A stretch of DNA of 64,000 nucleotides from Meiothermus sp. CFH 77666 (GTDB taxonomy: Bacteria; Deinococcota; Deinococci; Deinococcales; Thermaceae). The stretch covers positions 44,754 through 108,753 of the forward strand of contig NZ_JAGDFV010000011.1 in the NCBI RefSeq assembly GCF_017497985.1. The letters are read 5' to 3'. The notes under the pieces are model-generated. The model was given only the letters and a program-made list of their open reading frames with translations, had not been told where the DNA came from and made no database searches. Shown here in pieces: positions 50,493 to 62,141 of the stretch; positions within the stretch are counted from its first letter, which is position 1; every line of letters starts with the position of its first letter. A program made the position numbers and the translations under genes.

Positions 50493-51039
50493 TCCCTTTG
50501 TATACTTCGGCAACCTCGAGCTGCAAATCCAGGCAAGGCAGCTTGAAAACCCCCTGCTCGCCCACAGGGGTGTAGCGCCAGGAGCTGTCCTCCAGACGCT
50601 CGAAAATCTCGACCAGTGGCTTATCCTGTGAGACCAGGATATAGGCTTTGAGGGCGGGCATGGCCGTGTAGCTTTGCAGCTTTTCACCCCGGTCAATGGC
50701 CTCGGTGGTTTCGGACAGCACCTCGATAATCCAGCAAGCCTGTTGCTTGTAGCGGGCTTTGCCATCGGGTGGTTCGCACGAGAGGAATAAGTCGGGGTAG
50801 TAGCCCCGTCCGCTGGGGGTTTGCAGAATCATATCGGCCATGAACAGCTCGCAGCCCGAGGCCTCGGCACTGTCGAAGATCAGGCGGTTCAGTCGGCTGA
50901 TGAGTCGGTTGTGGCTGGCGGTTCCGCCTGCCATGGCAAACAGATAACCGTCCACATACTCATGGCGCTCGTGGGCGTGGGCCTCGAGCTCCAAATACTC
51001 CGCGAAGCTGGCCTGGCCAACCGGATTCTGCCGTGCCAT
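50482..51039 (-). CDS. Uma2-family (DUF820) restriction-endonuclease-like protein
   Basis: A 185-residue protein of the Uma2/DUF820 family with a PD-(D/E)XK nuclease-type core: EYLELEAHAHERHEYVDGYLFAMAGGTASHN, then YYPDLFLSCEP and WIIEVLSETTEAIDRGEKLQSY. Members are abundant in cyanobacteria and Deinococcus-Thermus and their role is unknown. The start is ATG 51037-51039 (MARQNPVGQ), with TATACT (minus strand, 51046-51051) six bases upstream, giving a leaderless mRNA. The family multiplies in genomes and is sometimes linked to transposition. Confidence 0.88.
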   Translation of the reverse strand: MARQNPVGQASFAEYLELEAHAHERHEYVDGYLFAMAGGTASHNRLISRLNRLIFDSAEASGCELFMADMILQTPSGRGYYPDLFLSCEPPDGKARYKQQACWIIEVLSETTEAIDRGEKLQSYTAMPALKAYILVSQDKPLVEIFERLEDSSWRYTPVGEQGVFKLPCLDLQLEVAEVYKGMTF

Positions 51040-51278
51040 AGGTGCAGTATAGCGTTGTCCGGGCTTTGATGGCAGTTTTGACTTTGCCCTCCAGGCCCAG
51101 TACTGGGCCTTCAGCATCCTCACCTCAAGGGCTGGCTGTAAACGCATTATCACATCACTTGATATTGACACACTCAATCCACTGCTGCTACCCTGGCGGG
51201 CGGCCTTCAGGAAGTGGGCCAGAAATCGCAAAAATAATATGAGTGGTTTCTTGGGCACCTCCCGGCTAGACTGAACCT

Positions 51279-52583
51279 ATGTTTGAGACCCTTTCCCAAC
51301 GCATCCGCGCCGCCGTGGATAAGCTGCGCGGGCGGGGCCGTATCAGCGAGGCCGACCTCAAGGCCACCCTGCGCGAGATTCGCATGTCGCTCCTGGAGGC
51401 CGACGTCAACTTTGAGGTGGCCAAGAGTTTTGTAAACCGCGTGCAGGAGAAAACCCTGGGCCAGGCCGTACTCGAGAGCCTGACTCCGGCGGAGCAAATC
51501 CTGGCGGTGGTTTACGAAGAACTGGTGCAGATGCTGGGGGGGGAAGCCAAGCAGCCGGTGCTCAAGAACGAGGGTAACCTGTGGTTCATGGTGGGGTTGC
51601 AGGGCTCGGGTAAGACCACCACCACCGGCAAGCTGGCCCAGTTCTACAAGTCCAAGGGGCGGCGCCCCTTGCTGGTAGCCGCCGATACCCAGCGCCCCGC
51701 CGCCCGCGAGCAGCTTCGCATTCTGGGGGAAAAGATTGGGGTGCCGGTGCTCGAGGTTGCCGATGACGAGCGCCCCGAGACCACCCGCACCCGCTTGCAG
51801 CAGCACCTCACCTTCGACTACCGCGACCTGGTCATTGTGGACACCGCAGGCCGCCTCCAGATAGACGAAGCCCTGATGGATGAGCTAGCCCGACTCAAGC
51901 AGGTGCTGGGGCCCTCCGAGACCCTGCTGGTAGTGGACAGCATGACCGGCCAGGAGGCCCTGAACGTCTCCAAAACCTTCGATGAGCGCATTGGCGTCTC
52001 GGGGCTGATTCTGACCAAACTCGACGGCGATGCCCGGGGTGGGGCGGCGCTATCGGCCCGGCACGTGACCGGCAAGCCCATCTACTTTGCGGGGGTTTCG
52101 GAGAAGCTCGAGGGCCTGGAGCCCTTCTACCCTGACCGGCTCGCCCAGCGCATTCTGGGCATGGGCGACCTTCAGACCTTGCTGGAAAAAGCCAAGCAGG
52201 CCGAGCTCGAGGCCCCCCAGAAAGACCTCAAGGAAATCACCCTGGAAGACCTCATCACCCAGATGCGACAGATGCGCAAGATGGGCAGCTTTACCGAAAT
52301 CCTGGGCATGATTCCCGGCATGTCGCGGATGCTCCCACCCGGCTTTTCAGTGGATGAAAAACAGGTGAACCGCATGGAGGCCATTGTGCTCTCCATGACC
52401 CCCAAGGAGCGGCGCGACCCCAAGATCCTCAACGCCTCGAGGCGCAAGCGCATTGCGGCGGGCTCGGGCACCACGGTGCAGGAGGTCAACCGCCTCATCA
52501 AAACCTTCGAGGACACCAAGCAGCTCATGAAAACCCTGGCCAAGCAGCAGCAAAGAGGGGGCAGGGGGCTCTTCAGGCGTTAG
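51279..52583 (+). CDS. ffh: Signal recognition particle protein Ffh (SRP54)
   Basis: A 434-residue SRP GTPase that binds 4.5S RNA and signal peptides and docks with FtsY. It has the N domain, then the G domain with G1 [20 protein letters not shown] and [10 protein letters not shown], then the methionine-rich M domain ([47 protein letters not shown]). TAGACT at 51267-51272 lies six bases before the ATG, so the transcript is leaderless. It heads the conserved ffh-rpsP-khpA-rimM-trmD-rplS cluster. A 99-base gap to rpsP with an inverted repeat (GTCGCAGG at 52591, CCTGCGAC at 52624) may partly terminate it. Confidence 0.98.
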   Translation: MFETLSQRIRAAVDKLRGRGRISEADLKATLREIRMSLLEADVNFEVAKSFVNRVQEKTLGQAVLESLTPAEQILAVVYEELVQMLGGEAKQPVLKNEGNLWFMVGLQGSGKTTTTGKLAQFYKSKGRRPLLVAADTQRPAAREQLRILGEKIGVPVLEVADDERPETTRTRLQQHLTFDYRDLVIVDTAGRLQIDEALMDELARLKQVLGPSETLLVVDSMTGQEALNVSKTFDERIGVSGLILTKLDGDARGGAALSARHVTGKPIYFAGVSEKLEGLEPFYPDRLAQRILGMGDLQTLLEKAKQAELEAPQKDLKEITLEDLITQMRQMRKMGSFTEILGMIPGMSRMLPPGFSVDEKQVNRMEAIVLSMTPKERRDPKILNASRRKRIAAGSGTTVQEVNRLIKTFEDTKQLMKTLAKQQQRGGRGLFRR

Positions 52584-52602
52584 GTCTAAAGTCGCAGGTC
52601 AC
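52582..52602. repeat. Three-unit heptamer array after ffh
   Basis: AGGTCTA, AAGTCGC and AGGTCAC in 7-bp register, starting at the ffh stop codon. The second unit contributes GTCGCAGG, which pairs with CCTGCGAC at 52624-52631 to form an 8-bp hairpin. Confidence 0.55.
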
Positions 52603-52681
52603 TACCCCGCCACCGGCTCGAAGCCTGCGACTCACAATGCGGAAAATAATATAGAGACCGCTTTAGACAAAGGAGAAAAGT

Positions 52682-52921
52682 ATGACCAAGATTCGACTCG
52701 CACGTTTCGGCTCCAAAGGCAACCCGCACTACCGCATTGTGGTAGTGGACAGCCGCGCCAAGCGCGATGGGGGTTACATCGAGCGGGTGGGTTACTACGA
52801 CCCCCGCAAGACCACCAAAGACTGGCTCAAAGTGGATATGGAGCGCGTAAATTATTGGCTTGGTGTGGGGGCCCAGCCCACCGACACGGTCAAGAAGCTC
52901 ATCAAGCAGGCCAGCGCATAA
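52682..52921 (+). CDS. rpsP: 30S ribosomal protein S16
   Basis: A 79-residue S16, an early-assembling 30S protein. It starts with the family sequence [20 protein letters not shown], followed by VGYYDPRKT and the [17 protein letters not shown] end. The ATG lies after AAAGGAG. It is the second gene of the ffh-rplS cluster. A hairpin made from two heptamer arrays follows in the gap to khpA. Confidence 0.98.
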   Translation: MTKIRLARFGSKGNPHYRIVVVDSRAKRDGGYIERVGYYDPRKTTKDWLKVDMERVNYWLGVGAQPTDTVKKLIKQASA

Positions 52922-52935
52922 GCGCCCGAAGGTGT

Positions 52936-53000
52936 AAAGCCGAAAGCGATAGGCTCAAAACCCCTGGGCTTTCGGCTTTCGGTTTTTGGCTTTAGGCTAG
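52936..53000 (+). repeat. Facing heptamer arrays that form a terminator-like hairpin
   Basis: AAAGCCG, AAAGCGA and TAGGCTC (52936-52956) face GGGCTTT, CGGCTTT, CGGTTTT, TGGCTTT and AGGCTAG (52966-53000), each set in exact 7-bp register. AAAGCCGAAAGC (52936-52947) pairs perfectly with GCTTTCGGCTTT (52968-52979), and CGGTTTTT follows. This 12-bp hairpin with T-rich tail lies between rpsP and khpA and may act as a partial terminator or RNA-processing site inside the operon. Confidence 0.7.
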
Positions 53001-53005
53001 TGCTT

Positions 53006-53224
53006 ATGAAAGACCTTGTGGAATACCTGGCCAAAGCAGTGGTTGATCACCCGGCCTCCATCCGCGTAGACGAGCGCCGGGGCCGCGAGGGGCTGGTCTA
53101 CTATGTGGAAACCCACCCCGAAGACAAAGGCCGCATCATCGGGCGGCAGGGCCGCGTAATCGAGAGTATCCGCACGGTGGTGCGTTCGTTTGCCAAGGGC
53201 CGGGTTTCGGTGGAAGTGCGCTGA
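53006..53224 (+). CDS. khpA: KH-domain RNA-binding protein KhpA
   Basis: A 72-residue protein with a single KH domain. The GxxG loop is GRQG in GRIIGRQGRVIESIRTVV. KhpA, often partnered with KhpB/Jag, binds RNA and influences cell elongation and mRNA in Gram-positive bacteria. Its place between rpsP and rimM is the conserved one. The ATG at 53006 is preferred over the GTG two codons earlier. TAGGCT at 52993-52998, part of the heptamer array, is seven bases before it and could serve as a -10 box. Confidence 0.93.
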   Translation: MKDLVEYLAKAVVDHPASIRVDERRGREGLVYYVETHPEDKGRIIGRQGRVIESIRTVVRSFAKGRVSVEVR

Positions 53225-53259
53225 GCGCCGGGTTACTGAGGCCCTAACCCCACCCACGT

Positions 53260-53748
53260 ATGCGACGCATCGAGATTGGCCGTATTGGAAAACCTTACGG
53301 CATGGCCGGCGGCCTCAAGTTTCGGGGTGAGGCGGTGGTCTTTGACCTGGAAAAGGTGTACCTGGAAGGTCTGGGCTACCGCTTGATTGAGGAAATAGAG
53401 GAGCTGGGTAACGAGCTGGTGGTGTATCTGTCCGGTGTGCAAAACCGATCGGAGGCCGAGCGGCTGGCCGGGTTGCGGGTATATGCCGACCAGGACGACC
53501 TTCCTGAACTCGAGGAAGGCGAATACTACTACTTTGAGCTGGTGGGCAGGCCGGTTTTTGTGGATGGTAAGCCCTTCGGGGAAGTGGTGGATGTAGAAGA
53601 TGGGGCCCAAGACCGCCTGGTTATCAAAGCCAGGGGCGCCTCGCTGCGGGCCCAGAGCAAAACCTATCTGGTGCCGCTTCAGGCGCCCTATGTGAAAATC
53701 GAGGCCGACGGCATTTACATCGAGGCCATTCCGGGGTTGTTCGATTAG
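53260..53748 (+). CDS. rimM: 16S rRNA processing protein RimM
   Basis: A 162-residue RimM, which helps mature the 16S 3' domain and binds S19. The N-terminal RimM domain starts EIGRIGKPYGMAGGLKFRGEA. The C-terminal PRC-barrel shows YYYFELVGRPVFVDGKPFGEVVDVEDG and VPLQAPYVKIEADGIYIE. No strong ribosome site is seen before ATG 53260, which lies 35 bases after khpA. It is in the standard position before trmD. Confidence 0.96.
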   Translation: MRRIEIGRIGKPYGMAGGLKFRGEAVVFDLEKVYLEGLGYRLIEEIEELGNELVVYLSGVQNRSEAERLAGLRVYADQDDLPELEEGEYYYFELVGRPVFVDGKPFGEVVDVEDGAQDRLVIKARGASLRAQSKTYLVPLQAPYVKIEADGIYIEAIPGLFD

Positions 53749-53775
53749 ACTGGCCTACCCATTCTCTGCAAAGCC

Positions 53776-54480
53776 ATGAAATATACCATCCTGACCCTTT
53801 TCCCCGACCTGATTCGCCCCTGGACGGAAGAATCCATTGTTCAGAAGGCCATCCAGAAGGGCCTGATCGAGGTGGATATCCAGGACATCCGGGCCTATAC
53901 CGAAGACAAACACAAAACCGTGGACGACACCCCCTATGGCGGGGGGGCCGGTATGGTGATGCGGGTGGATGTGGTGGTGCGGGCCCTCGAGGCCGCCGGG
54001 CCTGCCGACGAGCGCATCCTGCTGAGCCCTGCCGGAGCGCCCTTTACCCAGCGCATGGCCGAGGAGCTGGCCCAGAAGTCGCACCTGGTGCTTTTGTGTG
54101 GGCGCTACGAGGGAATAGACGCCCGGGTAGAGCGCTTCGTGACCCGCGAGGTTTCCATAGGCGACTACGTGCTGATGGGCGGGGAGCTGGGGGCGCTGGT
54201 CATCCTGGAAGCCACCGCCCGCCTGATTCCGGGCGTTATCAAGGAAGCTGAAAGCCACCAGCAGGACTCCTTTTCTACCGGCCTGCTGGACTACCCCCAC
54301 TACACCCGCCCGCCGGAGTTTCGGGGCCTGTGCGTACCGGAAATCCTTACCTCGGGCCACCACGCCAAAATTGCCGAATGGCGGCGCAAGCAAGCCCTCA
54401 AGCGAACCAAGGAACGCCGACCCGACCTGCTGGAAAAAGCCGAGCTAACTGCAAAGGATTTGGTCTGGCTCGAGGAGTAA
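53776..54480 (+). CDS. trmD: tRNA (guanine37-N1)-methyltransferase
   Basis: A 234-residue SPOUT methyltransferase that methylates G37 of tRNAs reading CNN codons, preventing frameshifts. The start is [15 protein letters not shown], and the knotted AdoMet site is formed by [24 protein letters not shown] and [17 protein letters not shown]. The catalytic Asp-type region lies in DYPHYTRP. It follows rimM by 27 bases. A ~340-base gap with heptamers and a new strong promoter separates it from rplS. Confidence 0.97.
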   Translation: MKYTILTLFPDLIRPWTEESIVQKAIQKGLIEVDIQDIRAYTEDKHKTVDDTPYGGGAGMVMRVDVVVRALEAAGPADERILLSPAGAPFTQRMAEELAQKSHLVLLCGRYEGIDARVERFVTREVSIGDYVLMGGELGALVILEATARLIPGVIKEAESHQQDSFSTGLLDYPHYTRPPEFRGLCVPEILTSGHHAKIAEWRRKQALKRTKERRPDLLEKAELTAKDLVWLEE

Positions 54481-54524
54481 GGTCTTCAGCAAAGGTGTGA
54501 GAAATCCCATCGTATTCCATATGC

Positions 54525-54637
54525 AAGGCCGAAAGAAAAGCTGAAGGCACAAGGCTAGATTCACTCATATCGGCGTTGTCTAAACACCAAGCGGAATCAT
54601 GCGAACGGTGAAGTAAGGGACAGGGGTTAGGGGGCAG
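54525..54637. repeat. Heptamer arrays between trmD and rplS
   Basis: 54525-54559 reads AAGGCCG, AAAGAAA, AGCTGAA, GGCACAA, GGCTAGA (AAGCCGA family). 54617-54637 reads GGGACAG, GGGTTAG, GGGGCAG. Both are in 7-bp register in the gap upstream of the rplS promoter. Confidence 0.6.
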
Positions 54638-54662
54638 GCCTTTGAAAACCGCAACCTTGATT

Positions 54663-54691
54663 TTGACAAGGCCCCCCCTGGCTGATACAAT
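54663..54691 (+). promoter_or_regulatory. Strong promoter of rplS
   Basis: TTGACA (54663-54668) and TACAAT (54686-54691) with a 17-base spacer, close to the sigma-A consensus. Transcription should begin near 54698, leaving a ~120-base leader before rplS. Confidence 0.9.
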
Positions 54692-54697
54692 CTCCAC

Positions 54698-54819
54698 TTG
54701 CTGACCTGTCCCGAGTATCTGCTAAGCGGGTACGTTTGAGGGCAAGAATCCATGAACCCGCAGTTTTGCCAAAGGCAAAGGGCGCACAAGTAGGTTCCGC
54801 TGGAACAAGGAGTCAGACC
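54698..54819 (+). promoter_or_regulatory. Structured leader of rplS with a 13-codon upstream frame
   Basis: The leader contains a hairpin TTTGCC-AAA-GGCAAA (~54764-54778), a second hairpin GTTCC-GCT-GGAAC (~54794-54806) next to the ribosome site, and an upstream reading frame at 54752-54793 ([13 protein letters not shown]). L19 operons in Firmicutes have an autoregulatory L19 leader. Whether this unrelated leader works similarly is unknown. Confidence 0.4.
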
Positions 54820-55311
54820 ATGAACCGTGGTGCTTTGCTCAAAGTGGTAGAAAAGAAGTACACCCGTACCGACATTCCCCAGTTCAAACCCGGCGATACC
54901 GTCAAGGTCAACTACAAGGTGGTCGAAGGCAACCGTACCCGCGTACAGGCCTATGAAGGTGTGGTCATCAAAATCAAACGCAATGGCTTCAACAGCGCCT
55001 TCACGGTACGCAAAATTTCCTTCAACGAAGGGGTGGAGCGGGTGTTTCCCTTCAACTCGCCCCTCATCGAGAGCGTGCAGGTGGTAAGCCGGGGCAAGGT
55101 GCGCCGCGCCAAGCTCTACTATCTGCGTGAGCTGCGCGGCAAGGCCGCCCGCATCAAAGGCGACCGCAAGCGCCTCAACGAGGATGTGGAAGCCCGGGCC
55201 GTGGCAGCCAGGGAAGCTGCCGAGGCCAAGGCTGTTGCCGATGCTGCTGCAAAGCAGGAAGCCGAGCGCGCAGCCGAAGTCAGTGAAGCGGTAGAGGAAA
55301 ACAAGGCGTAA
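54820..55311 (+). CDS. rplS: 50S ribosomal protein L19
   Basis: A 163-residue L19, which lies at the subunit interface. The core (residues ~1-115) shows [40 protein letters not shown] and [18 protein letters not shown]. The remaining ~45 residues form an Ala/Glu-rich extension ([19 protein letters not shown]), longer than in most bacteria, where L19 is ~115 residues. Thermus L19 is also extended. The ATG at 54820 follows AAGGAGT. It has its own strong promoter and a terminator at 55442, with a MITE-like element inserted between stop and terminator. Confidence 0.96.
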   Translation: MNRGALLKVVEKKYTRTDIPQFKPGDTVKVNYKVVEGNRTRVQAYEGVVIKIKRNGFNSAFTVRKISFNEGVERVFPFNSPLIESVQVVSRGKVRRAKLYYLRELRGKAARIKGDRKRLNEDVEARAVAAREAAEAKAVADAAAKQEAERAAEVSEAVEENKA

Positions 55312-55423
55312 TACCGAATCTGCTCAGAAGTGACCTAAAAGCGATATACAAGTCCCTCGGACGCGCCCCCTGGCGCGGCAAGTGAGGGGCGCGTTTAGCG
55401 CCGCTCACGCGCAGAGTTGGTAT
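55311..55423. repeat. MITE-like palindromic element, copy 2
   Basis: 113 bases nearly identical to 16016-16129. Left end ATACCGAATCTGCTC and right end (reverse complement) ATACCAACTCTGCGC match at 12 of 15 positions. It begins on the last base of the rplS stop codon, as copy 1 begins on the last base of the preceding gene's stop codon. The two copies differ by only a few substitutions and a single base of length. Confidence 0.75.
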
Positions 55424-55441
55424 AAGATTCGTTGGGCAAGG

Positions 55442-55474
55442 CCGGAGTGGAGTACCCACTCCGGTTATTTTTTG
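55442..55474 (+). terminator. Terminator of the rplS transcript
   Basis: CCGGAGTGG (55442-55450) and CCACTCCGG (55456-55464) form a perfect 9-bp stem with a 5-base loop, followed by TTATTTTTT. It overlaps the 3' end of the convergent membrane protein gene. Confidence 0.88.
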
Positions 55475-55827
55475 CCCTGCTTTAGCCACTGGCCTACCCG
55501 CCGCAAGACCTCGGGGATGGACTCTAGCAACCACAGATACCCCAGGAGCGCCATGGCAATCCAGAAAATCAGGCGCGGGTCGCCTGGGTTAAGCAGGGCA
55601 AAGCTCAGGCTCAGGGACAGGGCGATCAGAATGAGCCTGGAAAGCCCAGGGCGCAGGTGGCGAAAGCGGTAGACTTCGCCAATGCCCAACCCCACCCACA
55701 GCAGGGTTTCCCAGCGCAGCACCTGGGGCCAGTAGAGGGTCGGCGGCCAGGAGAGCCAGGCCATGAGGGCCAGGGAAAGCAGGGGATAGACCCCGATTTC
55801 CCAGGGCTCGAGGGGTTCATGGAACAC
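55465..55827 (-). CDS. Small membrane protein, unknown
   Basis: A 120-residue protein with four hydrophobic segments (VYPLLSLALMAWLSW, TLLWVGLGIGEVY, LILIALSLSLSFALL, LIFWIAMALLGYLWLL) and a basic C-terminus. I recognise no family. Its GTG start (55825-55827) directly abuts the carB stop codon, so it is probably translated by coupling from the carB transcript. Its own end overlaps the rplS terminator. Confidence 0.65.
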   Translation of the reverse strand: MFHEPLEPWEIGVYPLLSLALMAWLSWPPTLYWPQVLRWETLLWVGLGIGEVYRFRHLRPGLSRLILIALSLSLSFALLNPGDPRLIFWIAMALLGYLWLLESIPEVLRRVGQWLKQGKK

Positions 55828-58905
<3,078 letters not shown>

Positions 58906-59107
58906 ACCAAGGGGAGAGAATATCATTTATCCTGCCTTCTGGCTACGGGGCTTTGCATACTGATTCAGATTTTTGGCATAAACTATCAACCCCTAGAAGA
59001 AGCCCCCAGTTGCGGGTCATTCCTCCAAAAATGCCCCCCTCCAGATGCTCGTCTCAAACACGCTCCTTCAGGGCAATCGCCCCTAACGGATGCCTTATCT
59101 TATAGAC

Positions 59108-59407
59108 ATGCGTACCCTGAAATCCGAGTTGCTCAAGAGCTTTTTGCAGGACAACCCGCTGGTGGTGGATGTGCGCCCGCCGGAGCAGTACAACCAGGGC
59201 GACTTCGAGGGTGCCGTACACATTCCCCTGCACGACATCCAGCACGGCAACCACAACCTGCCCAAAGACCGCCCCCTGCTGCTTATCTGCGAGCGTGGGG
59301 TAATGAGCGAGCTGGCCGGGCTGTACCTGGAAGCGGCGGGCTATGAGCAGGTGTATAACCTCGAGGGGGGCCTGCAAAAGCTGCGGAAAGAAGCCAATGG
59401 TCAATAG
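59108..59407 (+). CDS. Single-domain rhodanese-like protein
   Basis: A 99-residue rhodanese domain: LVVDVRPPEQYNQGDFEGAVHIPLHDI and the active-site loop CERGVMSE with nucleophile Cys, ending GGLQKLRKE. Such proteins carry sulfane sulfur or act in detoxification and tRNA thiolation. The start is ATG 59108 (MRTLKSELLK), with a TATCTT box six bases upstream. It is divergent from carB. A two-domain rhodanese is encoded 1.8 kb further on the other strand. Confidence 0.9.
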   Translation: MRTLKSELLKSFLQDNPLVVDVRPPEQYNQGDFEGAVHIPLHDIQHGNHNLPKDRPLLLICERGVMSELAGLYLEAAGYEQVYNLEGGLQKLRKEANGQ

Positions 59408-59424
59408 CTCATAGCTGATAGCAA
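59404..59424. repeat. Three-unit heptamer array (ATAGCTG family)
   Basis: ATAGCTC, ATAGCTG and ATAGCAA in 7-bp register, starting in the stop region of the rhodanese gene. Confidence 0.55.
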
Positions 59425-59519
59425 AACAGAACGGGCTGGACGCAATCCGACATGTGTCGGTTTGGGCAGGCCAACCGCGCCATCCCGTTCGGCGCGAGGC
59501 CGCTAAGTTGCCCTTTCGC

Positions 59520-59568
59520 AATCAGCAATCAGCTATCGGCTATCGACCATAGACTATTGACCATCGTC
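59520..59568. repeat. Seven-unit degenerate heptamer array (TATCGGC family)
   Basis: Seven units in exact register: AATCAGC twice, TATCGGC, TATCGAC, CATAGAC, TATTGAC and CATCGTC. It runs into the end of the nitroreductase-like gene on the minus strand. It and the array at 50444 are the longest seen here. Confidence 0.75.
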
Positions 59569-60900
59569 TCTTTTCGGCAACTCCTCCAGCCGCACCCCAT
59601 GCCACTTTTCCAGGTGTTCACGGTGGGTGGGCAGGTAGGCCCCCGGCTCGAAAAACCGGTCGTAGTACTCGAGATCGAGGTGGTGGGTCTGCAAAAACAT
59701 CAGGCTGTAGATGGTGGGCACCGTGGCGGGGAACTTTCCGAAGGTATCGAAGAGGTACTGGGCCTGGGTAGCAACCAGCTCAACCAGCCAATCCTGGTGG
59801 GGGAAAGCCTGGGAACGCACCGCCGGGGCGTTCTTCCAGGGCCCTGGGGTTTGGGGGTGGAAGGGGCCACCCTCGCCAAACTTGCGCTCGACCAGGGCTT
59901 CTACCGCCCTACGCATATCGGGGTAGTGAGGCGGGCAGTGGCCTTCAAAAACACCCTCGAGGCCGGTGGGGTTAGGACGCGACCAGCCGGGCTTGTGGTC
60001 GTAGCGGAAGCCCAGCCCCGGCACCTCAGGATCGCCCGAGGCTCCCAGCACTCGTACCCGATCCAGGCCGTTGAGCATCCAGCCGCCCAGGCCCATGGCC
60101 TGCTGCATCAGGTGGCCCGCAAATACCGCTGCGCTGATTTCCGCCGAAACTTCGGCCAGGGTGGCCTGGTCAAAGGCGGTGAGGGGGTAGGGCTTGTCCA
60201 CCGCTACATAATCCTTAAACTTTTCCAGCCCTGGGATGCTCCGGTTGTGTACGTCGTCGTAGAGTACGAAGCCGTTCTGGGCAATAAACAGGAGCTTTAG
60301 GAGCTGGTGCTGGGCTACGTCGGCTATTGGCCAGACCAGCAGTGAGCCCGGTTTGTTGGCGTTCCAGGCGTTGTGGCCGGCCATGTAGGGCTCGCGGGGC
60401 GGAATATGAAGCCGAGTATCCGAAAGTTTGTGAATGTACTGCCGGTGCGCTAGCAGCAGTTCCACCAGGTCTACCTGGCCCTTGGCGTTGCGCGGCACCA
60501 GCGGGCGGGCATCGCGGGTTTTGAACACATAGGTGCCGCTATCGTCGGTGAAGAAAATCTGGCTGGTGTGGAAGCCCGCCGCGCTGGGGAAGGTGCGCCC
60601 GGCGGCCATACCGGAGTAGCTGGGCAGGTAAGGGGCCACGTTTTTGTGGTGGCTGATCAGGTTGTGCCAGCCGGTCAGGCCGCCCACCGTGGTGAGGATG
60701 AGCAGGCGCTCGAGCTCCGAAAGCGGATAGGGCGCATACCGCGAGCGGTAGGCCAGGGGCCCCTCGGGCAGCTCGCCCCCCAGGGCAAAGCGGCGGCTCC
60801 TACGGCCAAAAAGCGCCTCGGTGAGGGGGAATTGCAGGAGCTCCTCGAGGGCCTTACGCTCGTGTGGATGGATGACAGCATCGGACGTGGTATCGGGCAT
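59554..60900 (-). CDS. Nitroreductase-like protein, function unknown
   Basis: A 448-residue protein. Near residue 30 FGRRSRRFALGGELPEG, followed by LSELERLLILTTVGGLTGW, resembles the start of the nitroreductase/SagB fold (RRSxRxF, then LSxLLxxxxG). The middle and C-terminal parts have MQQAMGLGGWMLNGLDRVRVLG and a Trp/His/Pro-rich region I cannot assign. An FMN-dependent oxidoreductase is a guess. The start ATG 60898-60900 (MPDTTSDAVIHPHE) has TAGACT (minus strand, 60908-60913) seven bases upstream. It lies among rhodanese and Rrf2 genes, but no operon links them. Confidence 0.6.
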   Translation of the reverse strand: MPDTTSDAVIHPHERKALEELLQFPLTEALFGRRSRRFALGGELPEGPLAYRSRYAPYPLSELERLLILTTVGGLTGWHNLISHHKNVAPYLPSYSGMAAGRTFPSAAGFHTSQIFFTDDSGTYVFKTRDARPLVPRNAKGQVDLVELLLAHRQYIHKLSDTRLHIPPREPYMAGHNAWNANKPGSLLVWPIADVAQHQLLKLLFIAQNGFVLYDDVHNRSIPGLEKFKDYVAVDKPYPLTAFDQATLAEVSAEISAAVFAGHLMQQAMGLGGWMLNGLDRVRVLGASGDPEVPGLGFRYDHKPGWSRPNPTGLEGVFEGHCPPHYPDMRRAVEALVERKFGEGGPFHPQTPGPWKNAPAVRSQAFPHQDWLVELVATQAQYLFDTFGKFPATVPTIYSLMFLQTHHLDLEYYDRFFEPGAYLPTHREHLEKWHGVRLEELPKRDDGQ

Positions 60901-60995
60901 TTCCCCTAGTCTAGTCCGAATGTTCCCGTTGAAGTATGGCCCGGCAGGGGATGTTTCATTGGCACCGATTGGGATTTTTTTGAAAATCTTGTTGG

Positions 60996-61105
60996 CATTG
61001 CGAGCATCCGCAGGATGCGAAGCAATCCAGTTCGCCCTGCCCGGCCGGTAGCCTGGCGAGCCCCCCTGGATTGCTTCGTCGGCCTTTGGCTTCCTCACAA
61101 TGACG
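60996..61105. repeat. CATTGCGAG-type palindromic repeat
   Basis: Begins CATTGCGAG and ends with CACAATGACG. Inside, GAAGCAATCCAG (61019-61030) is the exact reverse complement of CTGGATTGCTTC (61066-61077). This matches the widespread extragenic palindromic repeat in which CATTGCGAG...GAAGCAATC faces GATTGCTTC...CGCAATGA. It lies in the spacer between the nitroreductase-like and rhodanese genes. Confidence 0.7.
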
Positions 61106-61196
61106 GCGGTTCGCAAAGTGAGGCTTGGCGGGACCGTTCGCCGCCTTTCACTTTGGCTGCTATGGTTGCCTTTACAACGCTAAAGCAGTTGCCCTG

Positions 61197-62057
61197 CTAC
61201 TTTTCCGGGCCTTTTTCGATGGGAACACCCACCGCGTTGCCCCACTCGGTCCAGCTTCCGTCGTAGTTTTTGACGTTGGGGTAGCCCAGGAGATGCTTGA
61301 GCACAAACCAGCTATGGCTGCTGCGCTCGGCGATGCGGCAGTAGGCGATCACCTCTTTGTCGGGGGTTACGCCCTTGGGCTCGTAGATGGCACGCAGTTC
61401 TTCGGCGCTCTTGAAGGTGCCGTCGGGGTTGACGGTGGTGGCCCAGGGGATGCTGCGGGCGCCGGGGATGTGCCCTCCGCGCAGCACCCCTTCCTGGGGG
61501 TACTCGGGCATGTGGGTTTTCTCGCCGGTAAACTCGGCAGGGCTGCGCACATCCACCAGCGCACCTTTGCCCGCCTTGACCTTTTCCAAATGGGCCAGCA
61601 CCTCGTCGCGGAAAGCCCGCAGGCTGGGGTCGCGCTGGCCGGGGGTGTAGGAGCCTTTGGGGTAGATGGGCACCTCGGTGGTGAGGGGCTTGTTTTCCTG
61701 CGTCCACTTGATGCGCCCGCCGTTCATCAGCTTGAGGTGTTGGTGCCCGTTGTAGCTGAAAAACCAGAAGGCATAGGCCGCCCACCAGTTGTTTTTGTCG
61801 CCATACAGCACGATGGTGGTGTCGTTGGAGATGCCCAGGCGCTCGAACAGGGCGGCCAGCTCGTGGGGCTGGATAAACTCGCGGATGGTGTCGTCCCAGA
61901 GGTCGGCCTGCCAGTCGATCTTCTGACTGCCAGGAATATGGCCGGTGTCGTAGAGCAGGATGTCCTCGTTGACCTCGAGAATCTTGATCTTGGGGTCTTG
62001 CAGGTGCTCCAGCACCCAGTCGGTGGAAACCAGCACATCGGGGTTGGCGTAGCTCAT
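61197..62057 (-). CDS. Thiosulfate sulfurtransferase (two-domain rhodanese)
   Basis: A 286-residue two-domain rhodanese. The N-terminal inactive domain ([10 protein letters not shown], then [14 protein letters not shown]) is followed by the active domain ([23 protein letters not shown]), with catalytic Cys in [13 protein letters not shown]. It transfers sulfane sulfur from thiosulfate to acceptors such as cyanide or cellular thiols, a role that fits sulfur-oxidising relatives. The start is preceded by GGAGG. The upstream region holds an Rrf2-type inverted repeat, and the Rrf2 regulator gene is directly upstream on the same strand, so control by it is likely. Confidence 0.93.
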   Translation of the reverse strand: MSYANPDVLVSTDWVLEHLQDPKIKILEVNEDILLYDTGHIPGSQKIDWQADLWDDTIREFIQPHELAALFERLGISNDTTIVLYGDKNNWWAAYAFWFFSYNGHQHLKLMNGGRIKWTQENKPLTTEVPIYPKGSYTPGQRDPSLRAFRDEVLAHLEKVKAGKGALVDVRSPAEFTGEKTHMPEYPQEGVLRGGHIPGARSIPWATTVNPDGTFKSAEELRAIYEPKGVTPDKEVIAYCRIAERSSHSWFVLKHLLGYPNVKNYDGSWTEWGNAVGVPIEKGPEK

Positions 62058-62141
62058 CTCTTACCTCCAAAAGAACCGTTGGTCACTGCACCAGTTAACC
62101 TGAAACAGCTTAGGGCAAAGTTGTCAAAGGTTACGCTGACA

